The notes under the pieces are model-generated. The model had not been told where the DNA came from. It searched no databases and worked only from the letters and a program-made list of their open reading frames with translations. Positions 1 to 8,462 of a stretch of DNA of 64,000 bases are shown here, piece by piece (positions within the stretch are counted from its first letter, which is position 1; every line of letters begins with the position of its first letter). The stretch is from contig NZ_BOMW01000060.1 of the NCBI RefSeq assembly GCF_016862395.1, positions 20,859-84,858 on the forward strand. Direction: 5' to 3'. The translations under genes and the position numbers were made by a program. The stretch is from Actinoplanes siamensis (GTDB lineage: Bacteria; Actinomycetota; Actinomycetes; Mycobacteriales; Micromonosporaceae).

Positions 1-1
1 G

Positions 2-883
2 CTGTACGCCGCGCCGCTCCTGCTCGTCGCCGTCGGCGCCTGTTGCAGCGCGCGGTCCGGCGTGTTCAACATCGGTCAGGAGGGCCAGGTGCTCATCGGG
101 GCCCTCGCGGGCGCCGCCGCCGGACTGCGCCTGGCCGTGCCGGGACCCGCCCTGCTACTCGTCGTCCTGCTCGCCGCGGCGCTGGCGGCGGGGGCATGGG
201 CGTGGCTCAGCGCACTCATGAACCGGCTGCGCGGGGTGGACATCGCGGTGAGCACGCTGCTGATGACGTTCCTCGCGCAGCAGGTGGTCGCGTTCGCGGT
301 CACGACGCCGTGGCTGTTGCAGGAGTCGCGGCTGGGCGAGGCGGCCGCGCTACCGCAGTCGAACAAGCTGCCCTCAGGTGCGCTGCTCGGCTCCCTCGGC
401 GATCATCCAGGGCTGCAGCTGAACCTCGGGCTTGCGGTGGGCGTTGTCGTCGCGATGCTGGTGGCGGTGGCGCTGGACCGGACCCGGTGGGGATTCCGGC
501 TGACGGTGGCGGGGCTCAACCCGGCGGCGGCGCGGCACGCCGGGATACCTGTCGCGGCCGTCGGCGGCATCGCCCTGGCCGTCTCCGGGGCCCTCGCCGG
601 CATGGCCGGCGCCGTGTTGCTGGCCAGCCCACTGAGCACCAACCGGCTGCAGCCCGACATCTCGATCGACATCGGCTGGGACGGCCTGCTCGTCGCGCTC
701 GTCGCCCGCAACCGGCCGCTGCTCACGATCCCGGTCGCAGGGCTGTTCGCGGTGCTGCGCGCCGGTGGCAACTTCCTGGCCGCGACCGGTGTGCCACCGT
801 ACCTGGTCGACGTGGTGAAGGCGCTGCTCACGCTGGCGTTCGTCGCGCCCGCCGTCATGCGCCGCCGGTCGGTGGTCGCATGA
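2..883 (+). CDS. ABC transporter permease, nucleoside-type (5' partial)
   Basis: Inner-membrane permease of the BPD_transp_2 family, of the kind that works with a Bmp/Med-type lipoprotein to import nucleosides. The reading frame is open from the window edge, so the N-terminus and probably the ATPase and binding-protein genes lie outside. The FNIGQEGQ motif near the start is the hallmark of this YufP/NupP-like subgroup. Several long Leu/Ala/Val-rich membrane segments follow, with a GLNPAAARHAGI loop typical of the family. Its TGA overlaps the ATG of the next permease (ATGA), so the two are translationally coupled subunits of one transporter. The substrate is inferred from the family only. Confidence 0.85.
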   Translation: MYAAPLLLVAVGACCSARSGVFNIGQEGQVLIGALAGAAAGLRLAVPGPALLLVVLLAAALAAGAWAWLSALMNRLRGVDIAVSTLLMTFLAQQVVAFAVTTPWLLQESRLGEAAALPQSNKLPSGALLGSLGDHPGLQLNLGLAVGVVVAMLVAVALDRTRWGFRLTVAGLNPAAARHAGIPVAAVGGIALAVSGALAGMAGAVLLASPLSTNRLQPDISIDIGWDGLLVALVARNRPLLTIPVAGLFAVLRAGGNFLAATGVPPYLVDVVKALLTLAFVAPAVMRRRSVVA

Positions 884-1794
884 ACACCGTGGCCGGAGAC
901 CTGGAGACCATCCTGTCCAGCGGGATCCGGCTGGCCGCGCCGCTCGCGTTCGCGGCCTGTGGGGAGTACGTCGCCGAACGCGCTGGCACGCTGAACGTCT
1001 CCGTCGAGGCGATGATGCTCGGCGCGGCCTTCTGCTCGATCGCCGTCGCCGGTCTCACCGGCAGTGCCACAGCCGGCCTGCTCGTCGGCGTGTTGCTCGG
1101 CGCGCTCGTGGGCTCGGCGCACGGTGCCCTCTCGCACCGGTGGCACGTCAACAGCTTCGTCGTGGGTCTGCTGCTCAACGCGCTCGTGCTCGGGCTGACC
1201 AGCTATCTGGCCACCGTCGGCAATCCGAGCCGGCATCAGGTCGAACTGGTCAGCGTGCCGGGGCTGCGCGACCTGCCGGTGCTGGGCGCTCCACTGTTCG
1301 TCGAACGCTGGCCGGTCTACCTGCTCCTTGCGCTGGTGCCGCTGGCGTGGTGGCTGGTGGAACGCAGCCGCTGGGGGCTGGAACTGCGCGCCGCGGGCGA
1401 GAACCCGGAGGCGGCGCACATGACCGGAATCCGGGTCAACCTCCGGCGGCGGCAGGCGTTGCTGTGGTGTGGCGCCCTCGCGGGACTCGGCGGTGCCTAC
1501 CTCGCGGTGGGTGAGGTGGGTTCCTTCAACCAGAACATGACCGCGGGCCGCGGCTACCTCGTCATCGCCGCGGTCATCTTCGGCGGGTGGCGCCTCGGGC
1601 GTACGCTCGCCGGCTGTGCCGTGTTCGGCCTCGCCGACGCGCTGCGCCTGGCCCTGCCCGCGCTCGGGCACACCGTCAACTCACAGCTGCTCATCTCGGC
1701 GCCGTATCTGCTCGCCCTTCTCGCGATGCTGCTGTTCACCACCCGTCAGCGGCGGCCGGGAGCCCTGGCCCAGCCCTTTCGGCGTACTCCCTGA
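880..1794 (+). CDS. ABC transporter permease, nucleoside-type (second subunit)
   Basis: Second permease of the same importer, 304 residues, YufQ/NupQ-like. The start is the ATG overlapping the stop of the preceding gene; the longer open frame upstream is antisense-like noise. The protein begins with an ERAGTLNVSVEAMM segment, the counterpart of the FNIGQEGQ motif in the partner, and contains a GENPEAAHMTGIRV cytoplasmic loop and about eight hydrophobic segments. Two non-identical permeases forming a heterodimer is the usual arrangement for this family. No ATPase gene follows, so it must be upstream of the window. A repeat of unknown role begins about 50 bases after the stop. Confidence 0.88.
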   Translation: MNTVAGDLETILSSGIRLAAPLAFAACGEYVAERAGTLNVSVEAMMLGAAFCSIAVAGLTGSATAGLLVGVLLGALVGSAHGALSHRWHVNSFVVGLLLNALVLGLTSYLATVGNPSRHQVELVSVPGLRDLPVLGAPLFVERWPVYLLLALVPLAWWLVERSRWGLELRAAGENPEAAHMTGIRVNLRRRQALLWCGALAGLGGAYLAVGEVGSFNQNMTAGRGYLVIAAVIFGGWRLGRTLAGCAVFGLADALRLALPALGHTVNSQLLISAPYLLALLAMLLFTTRQRRPGALAQPFRRTP

Positions 1795-1844
1795 CGGATA
1801 CCTGTACGAGCGTCCTGGAGCACCCTGCCCGACCGCGGTACACC

Positions 1845-1875
1845 CCTGAAGATCCTTGGTCGCTGACTTCTGCAC
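1845..1875 (+). repeat. Direct repeat copy 1 (~30 bp)
   Basis: Shares the core GATCCTTGGTCGCTGACT and the following CTGCAC with 3840-3870 in the same orientation; over the whole element there is one substitution and one single-base indel. Both copies lie just downstream of a forward-strand gene, and the pair brackets the dehydrogenase/regulator module. Confidence 0.75.
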
Positions 1876-2017
1876 AGGTGGGTCAGGTTTTCGGCTCGGC
1901 GGAGCGTGGGCATGCCCGCTGAGTATCGCAAGCGGGTTGCCTGACCAGCCACTTCAGGCGTGGCAGATCGGCCGCGGTACGAACGCCCAGGGGCTGGCCG
2001 GACGCGCCCGGAGCGGT

Positions 2018-2812
2018 CTACGCGGTCGTGGCGATCCCGCCGTCGACGGGGATGACGGCGCCCGTCAGGTATGCGCCGGCCCGGCTGGCGAGGAACACGG
2101 CGACACCCGCCATGTCATCGTCGCGGCCGATCCGGCGCAGCGGGGCCGACGCTGCGATCGCCTCGCCGAACTCTTCCAGGGTGGCCGCCATCATCGTCGA
2201 CGGGAACGGTCCCGGCGCCACGGCGTTTACAGCGACGTGCTGGGGCCCCAGTTCCCTGGCGAGGTGTCTGGTGAGTTGATGCACTGCCGCCTTGCTGCTG
2301 GAGTACGAGTAGTTGGGCCGATGGGGGACGTGTAGGGCGGCGATACTGCCGATGTTGATGATCCTGGCGGGATCGTCGGCGGTGCCCGCCCTGCGCAGGG
2401 CGGGCAGCAGCGCCTGGATCAGCCAGAACGGCGACTTCAGGTTCAGGTCGACGACCGTGTCCCATGCCTCGTCCGGAAACGTCTCCAGCGGCGCGTCCCA
2501 GAGGGCGCCCGCGTTGTTGACGAGGATGTCGAGACGCTCCGAATCGGCGGTGACGAGATCGGACAGTCGCCGGCACTCGTCATGGCGCGACAGGTCGGCG
2601 GGGATGGCCCGCACGTCACCGAAGGTGGACAGCTGTTCCTGCGCTTGAGCGCACGCTTCTGCGTTGCGTGAGCTGATGACCACGCGCACGCCCGCCTGCA
2701 GAAGGCCACGCGCGATCATCATCCCGATGCCTCTGGTGCCACCGGTGACGAGCGCGCGCTTTCCACTCAGATCGAAGAGTTCTGCATGCGTCGCGAATTG
2801 CTTGACTCGCAC
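2018..2812 (-). CDS. SDR-family NAD(P)-dependent oxidoreductase
   Basis: Classical short-chain dehydrogenase/reductase of 264 residues, probably oxidising or reducing a small polyol, sugar acid or keto compound; gluconate 5-dehydrogenase-like enzymes are the nearest general type. Visible are the cofactor-binding TGGTRGIG near residues 23-30, NNAG near 99-102, the catalytic Ser near 156 and the YSSSK pair (Tyr near 170, Lys near 174), and a C-terminal GAVIPVDGG. I chose the GTG at 2812 because AGAAGG sits six bases before it; a longer form from 2854 is possible but adds a low-complexity tail. It is divergent from the XRE regulator, with which it shares an inverted-repeat operator candidate. 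Confidence 0.9.
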   Translation of the reverse strand: MRVKQFATHAELFDLSGKRALVTGGTRGIGMMIARGLLQAGVRVVISSRNAEACAQAQEQLSTFGDVRAIPADLSRHDECRRLSDLVTADSERLDILVNNAGALWDAPLETFPDEAWDTVVDLNLKSPFWLIQALLPALRRAGTADDPARIINIGSIAALHVPHRPNYSYSSSKAAVHQLTRHLARELGPQHVAVNAVAPGPFPSTMMAATLEEFGEAIAASAPLRRIGRDDDMAGVAVFLASRAGAYLTGAVIPVDGGIATTA

Positions 2813-2875
2813 TTCTCGCCTTCTTCCCGGTGCCGGATGTGGTGCTGCCATCACAACCCACGGTGTGCGCGGGTA

Positions 2876-2911
2876 GGAGTTACCGCTCTTCGGGGTAATG
2901 GCGGTACCTCC
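2876..2911. promoter_or_regulatory. Inverted-repeat operator candidate between SDR and XRE genes
   Basis: GGAGTTACCGC (2876-2886) and GCGGTACCTCC (2901-2911) are inverted repeats matching at 10 of 11 positions with a 14-base spacer. The element is centred in the short divergent intergenic region, ending 32 bases before the regulator GTG and about 64 from the SDR start. That is the expected place for autoregulation by the neighbouring XRE protein. Its binding is an inference. Confidence 0.6.
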
Positions 2912-2943
2912 CAGCGCACCGCCGCACGGCCTACGGTGATGAG

Positions 2944-3828
2944 GTGACCGACAGCCAGCGGCATGAGCGGGCCGACGAGGTGCGGGAGTTCCTCAGCACC
3001 CGTCGCGCCCGCATCACGCCCCAGCAGGCGGGGCTACCCGTCTTCGGTGGCAATCGACGAGTCATCGGGTTGCGGCGGGAGGAGGTGGCACTGCTGGCCG
3101 GGATGAGCATCGACTACTACATCCGCCTCGAGCGCGGGAACTTGGGCGGCGCCTCGGACTCGGTGCTGGATTCCTTGTCCCACGCGCTCCAACTCGACGA
3201 CGCCGAACGCGCCCACCTCTACGACCTGGCTCGCGCGGTCACCGCGTCCGAGCGTCGGCCTCCCCCCGCAACCGGGCGGATCCGGCCGGTGGTGCTGCGG
3301 ATGCTCGACGCGATGGCTGGCTTGCCGGCCTACATCTGCAATGGGCGGTTGGACATCCTCGCTGCCAATTCCCTGGGCCAGGCTCTGTATGCCCCGGTCT
3401 GCGATTCCCCGTTGTTTGCGCAGCGTGGTCCGGTCAACACCGCGCGCTTCCTGTTCCTCGATCCCGGCTCCGTCGACTTCTGGCCCGAGCGGGAGAAGGC
3501 CGCCAACGACTTGGTCGCCTTCCTGCGCACCGAGACCGGCCGCTCCCCCCGGGACAAGGGCCTGACCGACCTGATCGGCGAGCTCTCCGCGCAGAGCGAC
3601 GAGTTCGCGCGGCGTTGGGCCAGGCACGACGTGAGGTTCCACCACTCCGGGGTGAAGCGACTCCGCCACCCGCTCGTCGGGGACCTGACCCTGTCCTACG
3701 AAGCCCTCGGCCTGCCCGCTGATCCCGGGCTCCGGATCACCGTGTACTCGCCCGAGCCCGGCTCACCCGGACGCCAGGCACTCGATCTTCTGGCCAGTTG
3801 GGTCGGCTCGACTGCACTCGAGCACTGA
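2944..3828 (+). CDS. XRE-family transcriptional regulator (MmyB-like)
   Basis: DNA-binding regulator of 294 residues. The N-terminal part has a helix-turn-helix with GLRREEVALLAGMS followed by YYIRLERG (roughly residues 39-66), the signature of the large actinobacterial MmyB-like group. The rest is the PAS-like ligand-binding region of that group (YICNGRLDILAANSLGQALY, then FLFLDP and a conserved TVYSPEPGS end). It reads away from the SDR gene and almost certainly represses or activates it, perhaps sensing the SDR substrate. The start is a GTG; no strong Shine-Dalgarno is visible. A copy of the ~30-bp repeat follows the stop by 11 bases. Confidence 0.92.
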   Translation: MTDSQRHERADEVREFLSTRRARITPQQAGLPVFGGNRRVIGLRREEVALLAGMSIDYYIRLERGNLGGASDSVLDSLSHALQLDDAERAHLYDLARAVTASERRPPPATGRIRPVVLRMLDAMAGLPAYICNGRLDILAANSLGQALYAPVCDSPLFAQRGPVNTARFLFLDPGSVDFWPEREKAANDLVAFLRTETGRSPRDKGLTDLIGELSAQSDEFARRWARHDVRFHHSGVKRLRHPLVGDLTLSYEALGLPADPGLRITVYSPEPGSPGRQALDLLASWVGSTALEH

Positions 3829-3839
3829 CAATCTCACCA

Positions 3840-3870
3840 CCTGGAGATCCTTGGTCGCTGACTCTGCACG
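3840..3870 (+). repeat. Direct repeat copy 2 (~30 bp)
   Basis: Second copy of the element at 1845-1875, same orientation, 2.0 kb apart. It does not fold into an obvious hairpin and is not a terminator by itself. A short interspersed element or a recombination scar are possible readings. Confidence 0.75.
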
Positions 3871-4083
3871 GTTCGGTGACAGGCCGGTTGACACCGACCT
3901 GGTAGGTCCGCTCCGCGTCGCAGGTCGGCGGCGCGGAGCGGACCGGCGGCAGCGCTCCTGTTCCGCCCGTCGGCGTTCGCCGCGTGACCGGCCGAACGTC
4001 GCACGGCGCGAACGCCTCATCTGCGGGCCAGTCGTGCCCGATATAGCGGATGGACAATGACTTCCGGCAGAAGGACATATCTG

Positions 4084-5703
4084 ATGTTTGGTCGGCTGGG
4101 GCGGCTGCGGGTAGGCGCTCGCTTGGTGGTGTGCCTGGGCACGGTGACGGCATTGTTCCTCGGTGCCGGGGTCGTGGGCCTGGTCGCTCTGCGGGCCCAG
4201 GACCGGGCGGTGGCGCATATGAACGACATGCTCCTGCTGAGCCGCGCCGTGCAAGAGATCAAGTATTTCAACTCCGACGTCAGTGGGTGGCAGGTGGCGT
4301 ACGCCTGGGAGGCTGCGCTCGGTGACCCGGAGAAGGCGGTCAAGCCCGACGCCGCCAGCCGTGCCGGTTACCTGGAGGTCGTCGGGCGGCTGCGTACCCA
4401 CCTCGCCGGCCTCGACACGACGGCCATGAACGCCCAGGAGCTGAAGACCTTCCAGGCCATCCGCACCGACTGGGACGCGTTCCTCGCGATGGACGACAAG
4501 ATCGCGGCGATGTTCGCCGAGGGCACCCCGACGTCGGTCGCCAAGGCGAACGAGACCATCGGCGGCGCGTCGTGGGACATCTACTTCCGGATCATGAAGG
4601 AAACGCAGGAACTCGTGGACAGCGCGAAGCAGCGCGGCGATGCCGCCGCCGCGGACGCGACGGCCGCGTCCAAGACCGCCCAGATCCAGCTGAGCACGGC
4701 GATGGGTGTCGCGTTGCTGCTGGCGGTCCCGCTGGTGTGGGCGACCCGGCGCAGCATCGTCGCGCCGCTGACCGCGGCGGTGGCGACGCTCAAGGCCGTT
4801 GCGGGCCGGGACCTGACCCGGCGGGTCGACACCACGACCATGGGCGGCGAACTGCGCGACCTGGGTGACGCGGTCAACGAGGCCGCTGACACGATGGGCA
4901 CGGCGGTCGCCCAGATCAAGGCCGACGCCGCCCAGCTGGCGCAGGCATCGCAAGAGCTGCGCACCGGCACGGGCCAGATCGTCGCGGGCTCGGACGAGGC
5001 CGCGACCGGAGTCGGGAACGCCGCGGCCGCGGCGGAGGAGGTCAGCACCAACAGCCAGACGGTCGCCGCCGCCACCGCCGAGATGGAGATGTCGATCCAG
5101 GAGATCAGCCAGAGCGCCACCCAGGCCGCGACGGTGTCCGGCGAGGCGCTGAACGCTGCGGAGGTCGCAGGTCAGCGCGTACGCCAGCTCACCAACTCCT
5201 CGACGGAGATCGGCGCGGTGGTGAAGGTGATCAACGCGATCGCCCAGCAGACGAACCTGCTCGCGCTCAACGCCACCATCGAGGCCGCCCGCGCCGGAGA
5301 GGCCGGCAAAGGCTTCGCCGTGGTCGCCGGCGAGGTCAAGGACCTCGCCCAGGAGACCGCCCGGGCCACGGAGGACATCAGCAACCGGGTCCGCGCCATC
5401 CAGGAGGACAGCACCGGCGCCGCCGAGGTGATCGGCACGTTCGAAGGCGTGATCGAAAAGATCAACCAGTACGTGACGACGATCGCGAGCGCTGTCGACG
5501 AGCAGAGCGCCACGACGGCCGAGATGAGCCGCAACGTGGTCCAGACCGCCAGCGGCTCGGCCAAGATCGCCGAACACGTCACCGCGGTCGCCGCCACGGT
5601 CCGGCACGCGCACCAGGCCGTGGCCGCGAGCACCGGCACCATCGACGAACTTGCCCGCATGGCGGATCACATGAACGACCTCGCCGCCACCTTCAAGGCC
5701 TGA
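4084..5703 (+). CDS. Methyl-accepting chemotaxis protein
   Basis: Transmembrane chemoreceptor-type protein of 539 residues that would signal to a CheA/CheW complex. A first membrane helix (about residues 11-33) is followed by a ~165-residue four-helix-bundle type extracellular sensor, a second membrane helix (about 202-219), a HAMP domain (about 220-272) and the long Ala/Gln-rich signalling coiled coil. The hairpin tip, with QQTNLLALNATIEAARAGE, lies near 390-410. I chose the ATG at 4084 because AAGGA lies eight bases upstream; a frame from 4057 has no such site. No che or flagellar gene is in the window, so it may feed a distant pathway. Confidence 0.92.
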   Translation: MFGRLGRLRVGARLVVCLGTVTALFLGAGVVGLVALRAQDRAVAHMNDMLLLSRAVQEIKYFNSDVSGWQVAYAWEAALGDPEKAVKPDAASRAGYLEVVGRLRTHLAGLDTTAMNAQELKTFQAIRTDWDAFLAMDDKIAAMFAEGTPTSVAKANETIGGASWDIYFRIMKETQELVDSAKQRGDAAAADATAASKTAQIQLSTAMGVALLLAVPLVWATRRSIVAPLTAAVATLKAVAGRDLTRRVDTTTMGGELRDLGDAVNEAADTMGTAVAQIKADAAQLAQASQELRTGTGQIVAGSDEAATGVGNAAAAAEEVSTNSQTVAAATAEMEMSIQEISQSATQAATVSGEALNAAEVAGQRVRQLTNSSTEIGAVVKVINAIAQQTNLLALNATIEAARAGEAGKGFAVVAGEVKDLAQETARATEDISNRVRAIQEDSTGAAEVIGTFEGVIEKINQYVTTIASAVDEQSATTAEMSRNVVQTASGSAKIAEHVTAVAATVRHAHQAVAASTGTIDELARMADHMNDLAATFKA

Positions 5704-5759
5704 CCGGCCGCCCAGCATGGAGAGTTCGCGGATCCTGATCCTCGTGGCTGCCGGACCGT

Positions 5760-5797
5760 GTTGGCCGGCTGGGGAGCAACCTCGCCGGTCGGCTAAC
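5760..5797 (+). terminator. Stem-loop terminator after the chemoreceptor gene
   Basis: GTTGGCCGGCTGG (5760-5772) can pair over all 13 positions, counting G-U wobbles, with CCGGTCGGCTAAC (5785-5797) around a 12-base loop. It lies 57 bases after the chemoreceptor stop and before a convergent gene. There is no U-tract, as is common in high-GC actinobacteria. Confidence 0.55.
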
Positions 5798-5850
5798 GCG
5801 AGGACGGTGAGGCACTGGTGCTGGTCCCCGGCTGGCAGTGCGCCCTGAGA

Positions 5851-6615
5851 TCACCAGACCGGCGGCGGCTCGGCGCCGGCCGGCAACGGTTCCAAGAAGC
5901 TGCTTCGGGCGAGGTCCGGGATGTCGGTCCGGCCGGTGCCGAAATAGTCCTGGTGGTACGGGTCGATCACCGACGGGTTCCAGGGCGGGTCACCGGCGTA
6001 CATCAGGTCGTTGTGGTTGTTGCCGACGTGTCCGGCCCGGGTGTGATGGGATGCGCCCGGCGGGACGAAACCCATGGTGTGCAGGATCTCGTGCAGCATC
6101 TTGAACTCGTTGATCTCGATTGTCACTCCGTCCGGGCTGAACCGATCCTCCGCGCACACCACGTCGTCGTAGGCGCCCTGCAGGTACAGCGCCGCCACCC
6201 GGCCGCGAAGTTCCGGTGGCCAGGCGCCGCCGCCGCACGAAAAAGTGCTGCTGCCGTCGTACCAGACCGCGTACAGGGTGCGCGGCTCGTGAAAGCCTTG
6301 CCGGCGCAACAGGCGCTCGATCCGGTCCCGGACGTACGAACCGTGGTCGGCGATCCGGGCGTCGGTCTCGGGCAGCCGGACCGTGCGCACCGGTTCGTCG
6401 GCGAAGCGCAACCGGGCACCGGTCTGCGCGGCGAACCACTCCTGCATCGCCGACAGCGACCCGCTGATCGTGCCGTCGTCGCCGAGGCGGCGGTCGGTGC
6501 CGTCGCGGGGCAGCGCGTAGACGCACCGGATGACAAACGGCTCCACCGAGTCCAGGTCGTCGCCCGGCGACATGGGTACGCCGTCGGTGCAGTGGTCGAG
6601 CGGTCGCCGGTTCAT
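5851..6615 (-). CDS. Metzincin-like zinc metalloprotease domain protein
   Basis: Protein of 254 residues not assigned to a named family. HEILH at about residues 175-179 followed by TMG gives an HExxHxxG zinc-protease motif; further histidines (HH at 190-191, H196) could supply the third ligand, and NDLMY near 202-206 resembles the Met-turn of metzincins. No signal peptide or membrane segment is seen, unusual for a metzincin, so it may act in the cytoplasm or be exported another way. The start is the ATG at 6615, which gives a clean N-terminus; longer frames upstream are low-complexity. It converges on the chemoreceptor gene. Proteolytic activity is inferred from the motif alone. Confidence 0.8.
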   Translation of the reverse strand: MNRRPLDHCTDGVPMSPGDDLDSVEPFVIRCVYALPRDGTDRRLGDDGTISGSLSAMQEWFAAQTGARLRFADEPVRTVRLPETDARIADHGSYVRDRIERLLRRQGFHEPRTLYAVWYDGSSTFSCGGGAWPPELRGRVAALYLQGAYDDVVCAEDRFSPDGVTIEINEFKMLHEILHTMGFVPPGASHHTRAGHVGNNHNDLMYAGDPPWNPSVIDPYHQDYFGTGRTDIPDLARSSFLEPLPAGAEPPPVW

Positions 6616-6890
6616 TGGTTCAGCATTCCCGACCGTACCGTATTCCGCAGGGTGTCCGGTGGGCGCGACGCCGTCCGGCGAAGGAGCCCGGCATCTCGCA
6701 GATGCCGTGTCCCGGCTGCCGCCGGGCTCCGGCATGGCCGCGCGCCGCGGCGCCCGGACGGCACATGACCCGGACGGCAGCTCCCCCGCGGTGGGTGAGC
6801 CGCGCTCATCCGTCCCGGGTCCATCGTCCTGGGGATACGGCCGTGCCATCCGAAGGCGCGACCGCGGTCGCAGGTTCGGAGGGCACCGGT

Positions 6891-7568
6891 ATGGCCAGCA
6901 CATCCACCGCCCCGCCCGACGAGGACATCCGGCGGGAGGTGCTCACCGAGCTGAAGTTCGACGCGGAGGTCGGGCAGAGCGAAATCGGCGTCGTCGTCGA
7001 CGACCGGGTGGTGACGCTCAGCGGGTGGGTGGACAGCCTCCCCAGGAGGTGGGCCGTCGAACGCGCCGCCCTGCGCGTACGCGGCGTCAAGGCCGTGGCC
7101 AATGAGATCGAGGTACGCGTGCCAGCCGGCGACAGGCAAACCGATGCCGGCATCGCCGCGTCTGCCGTGCAGGTGCTCGCCTGGGACGGCCGCATCCCGA
7201 CGAACGCGGTGCAGGTGTCGGTCTCCGACGGCTGGGTCACCCTGCGTGGCGAGGTCGACTGGCAGTATCAGCGGCTCGCGGCGTATCGGGTGATCCGAAA
7301 CCTGACCGGCGTCCGGGGAATCACGAACCTCATCACGGTACGGCCGGACAACCTCCCGGAGCTCGACTACGTGCAGGACCGGATCGTGTCCGCGTTCCTC
7401 CGCAGCGCGGAGTTGGACACGCGCAAGATCACCGTCACAACCGACGGCGGGAAGGTCACCCTGACCGGATCCGTGCGCTCCTGGGCCGAGGCCGCGGCGG
7501 CCGAGAGGGCCGTGTGGTCGACGCCGGGCGTGACCGAGGTCGACAACCACATCGTCGTGGGGCGCTGA
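6891..7568 (+). CDS. BON-domain protein (three BON repeats)
   Basis: Protein of 225 residues made of three consecutive BON domains, at about residues 10-78, 82-150 and 155-225, each with the pattern of a short amphipathic helix, a V-x-L-x-G strand (VVTLSGWVDS, WVTLRGEVDW, KVTLTGSVRS) and a GV-x-x-V-x-N/D end. BON domains bind lipid or other envelope components, and such proteins often accompany stress genes. No signal peptide is evident. The ATG at 6891 has GGAGGG seven bases upstream. It heads a forward-strand stress-type set with Hsp20, an aldo-keto reductase and a DUF2267 protein. Confidence 0.9.
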   Translation: MASTSTAPPDEDIRREVLTELKFDAEVGQSEIGVVVDDRVVTLSGWVDSLPRRWAVERAALRVRGVKAVANEIEVRVPAGDRQTDAGIAASAVQVLAWDGRIPTNAVQVSVSDGWVTLRGEVDWQYQRLAAYRVIRNLTGVRGITNLITVRPDNLPELDYVQDRIVSAFLRSAELDTRKITVTTDGGKVTLTGSVRSWAEAAAAERAVWSTPGVTEVDNHIVVGR

Positions 7569-7597
7569 ACCTCCGCCGACGGTACGGCCGAATTCGG

Positions 7598-7702
7598 CAG
7601 GTCGACGCCCTGATCGCGGAGAACGCCGCGCCCGATGCGCCACGCGCTGACGGATCCGCCGGGGCGATGGCCGCCGGAGACGAGCCGGCCCGCGCCGCCG
7701 CC
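7598..7702 (-). pseudogene. Fragment of a Gfo/Idh oxidoreductase gene, inverted copy
   Basis: Read on the minus strand this gives GGGAGRLVSGGHRPGGSV and continues to RGVLRDQGVDLP, matching an internal stretch of the Gfo/Idh gene at 10281-11162. At the DNA level it is about 95% identical to the reverse complement of roughly 10703-10807. The similarity ends abruptly on both sides and there is no intact gene, so this is a stranded fragment of the oxidoreductase or of a lost paralogue. Several differences change the amino acid, which is consistent with relaxed selection. Confidence 0.75.
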
Positions 7703-7862
7703 CTCGCTGAGCTGATCACCGCTCGCGAAATCACCCGACGCAGGGTGAGTCGTGCTCACCCCGGTGCTGACAACGATGACCACGACGGAAACGCAGCACC
7801 GCGTTTCGTCCGGTACGGACCCCGCTCCGTAGCCGTCGCCGACCCGAAAGGACCTGGTTAGC

Positions 7863-8348
7863 GTGACCATCACCGTTCCCGGCCGTTACCGCCGCTCCTC
7901 CACCGTGCCCGCCCGCCGCGAAGACCCGATCGCCGAGTTCGAGCAGCTCCAGGAGCAGATGGGCCAGATCATCAACAGCTTCCTCCGGGGAGACCAGAGC
8001 CTCGGTGGCGCCGCCCAAGCGCCGTTCTGGGTGCCGGCGGCCGACCTCGAGGAAACGGACGACGCTTACGTCCTGGAACTCGAAGTGCCGGGAGTCCGCA
8101 AAGACGACATCAACATCGAGGTGCGGGACAACGAGCTCCGCGTTACCGGTGAGATCAAGCAGAAGGAGCGCAAGGGGATACTGCGCCGCCAGATGCGGCC
8201 GGTCGGGCAGTTCCAGTACGTGGTGGCCCTTCCCGGGGACATCGACCCGGAGCAGGTGCAAGCGTCGCTGCACGACGGCGTACTGACCGTGCGCCTGGGC
8301 AAGGCAGCCACCAGCCAACCACGACAGATCGAGGTCCGGGAGAGCTGA
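7863..8348 (+). CDS. Hsp20/alpha-crystallin small heat-shock protein
   Basis: ATP-independent holdase chaperone of 161 residues, cytoplasmic. A short N-terminal helix region is followed by the alpha-crystallin domain from about residue 58, with the conserved LELEVPGVRKDDINIEV strand pair, a GxLTVRLGK-type end (GVLTVRLGK) and a short C-terminal tail. The start is a GTG with AAAGGA about ten bases upstream. There is no HspR- or CIRCE-type element that I can recognise upstream; the preceding 160 bases include the stranded oxidoreductase fragment. Neighbours suggest a general stress role. Confidence 0.95.
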   Translation: MTITVPGRYRRSSTVPARREDPIAEFEQLQEQMGQIINSFLRGDQSLGGAAQAPFWVPAADLEETDDAYVLELEVPGVRKDDINIEVRDNELRVTGEIKQKERKGILRRQMRPVGQFQYVVALPGDIDPEQVQASLHDGVLTVRLGKAATSQPRQIEVRES

Positions 8349-8380
8349 GGGCGTGCACGACGTTGTCAGGGCCCCGAAAC

Positions 8381-8417
8381 GGTGGGTGGCGGACGGTGAC
8401 AGACCTCGTCCCACCGC
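8381..8417 (+). terminator. Weak stem-loop after Hsp20
   Basis: CGGTGGG (8381-8387) and CCCACCG (8411-8417) are perfect inverted repeats with a 23-base loop between Hsp20 and the aldo-keto reductase gene. The long loop makes it a weak terminator or attenuator at best. Confidence 0.3.
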
Positions 8418-8462
8418 ACGGCCACGACCTCGGGACCGCTGATCAACGAGCAAGGAGGAAGG

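Noticed and set aside
3763..5718. 651-codon open frame on the minus strand
   Set aside because: Antisense shadow of the chemoreceptor gene; no domain is recognisable.
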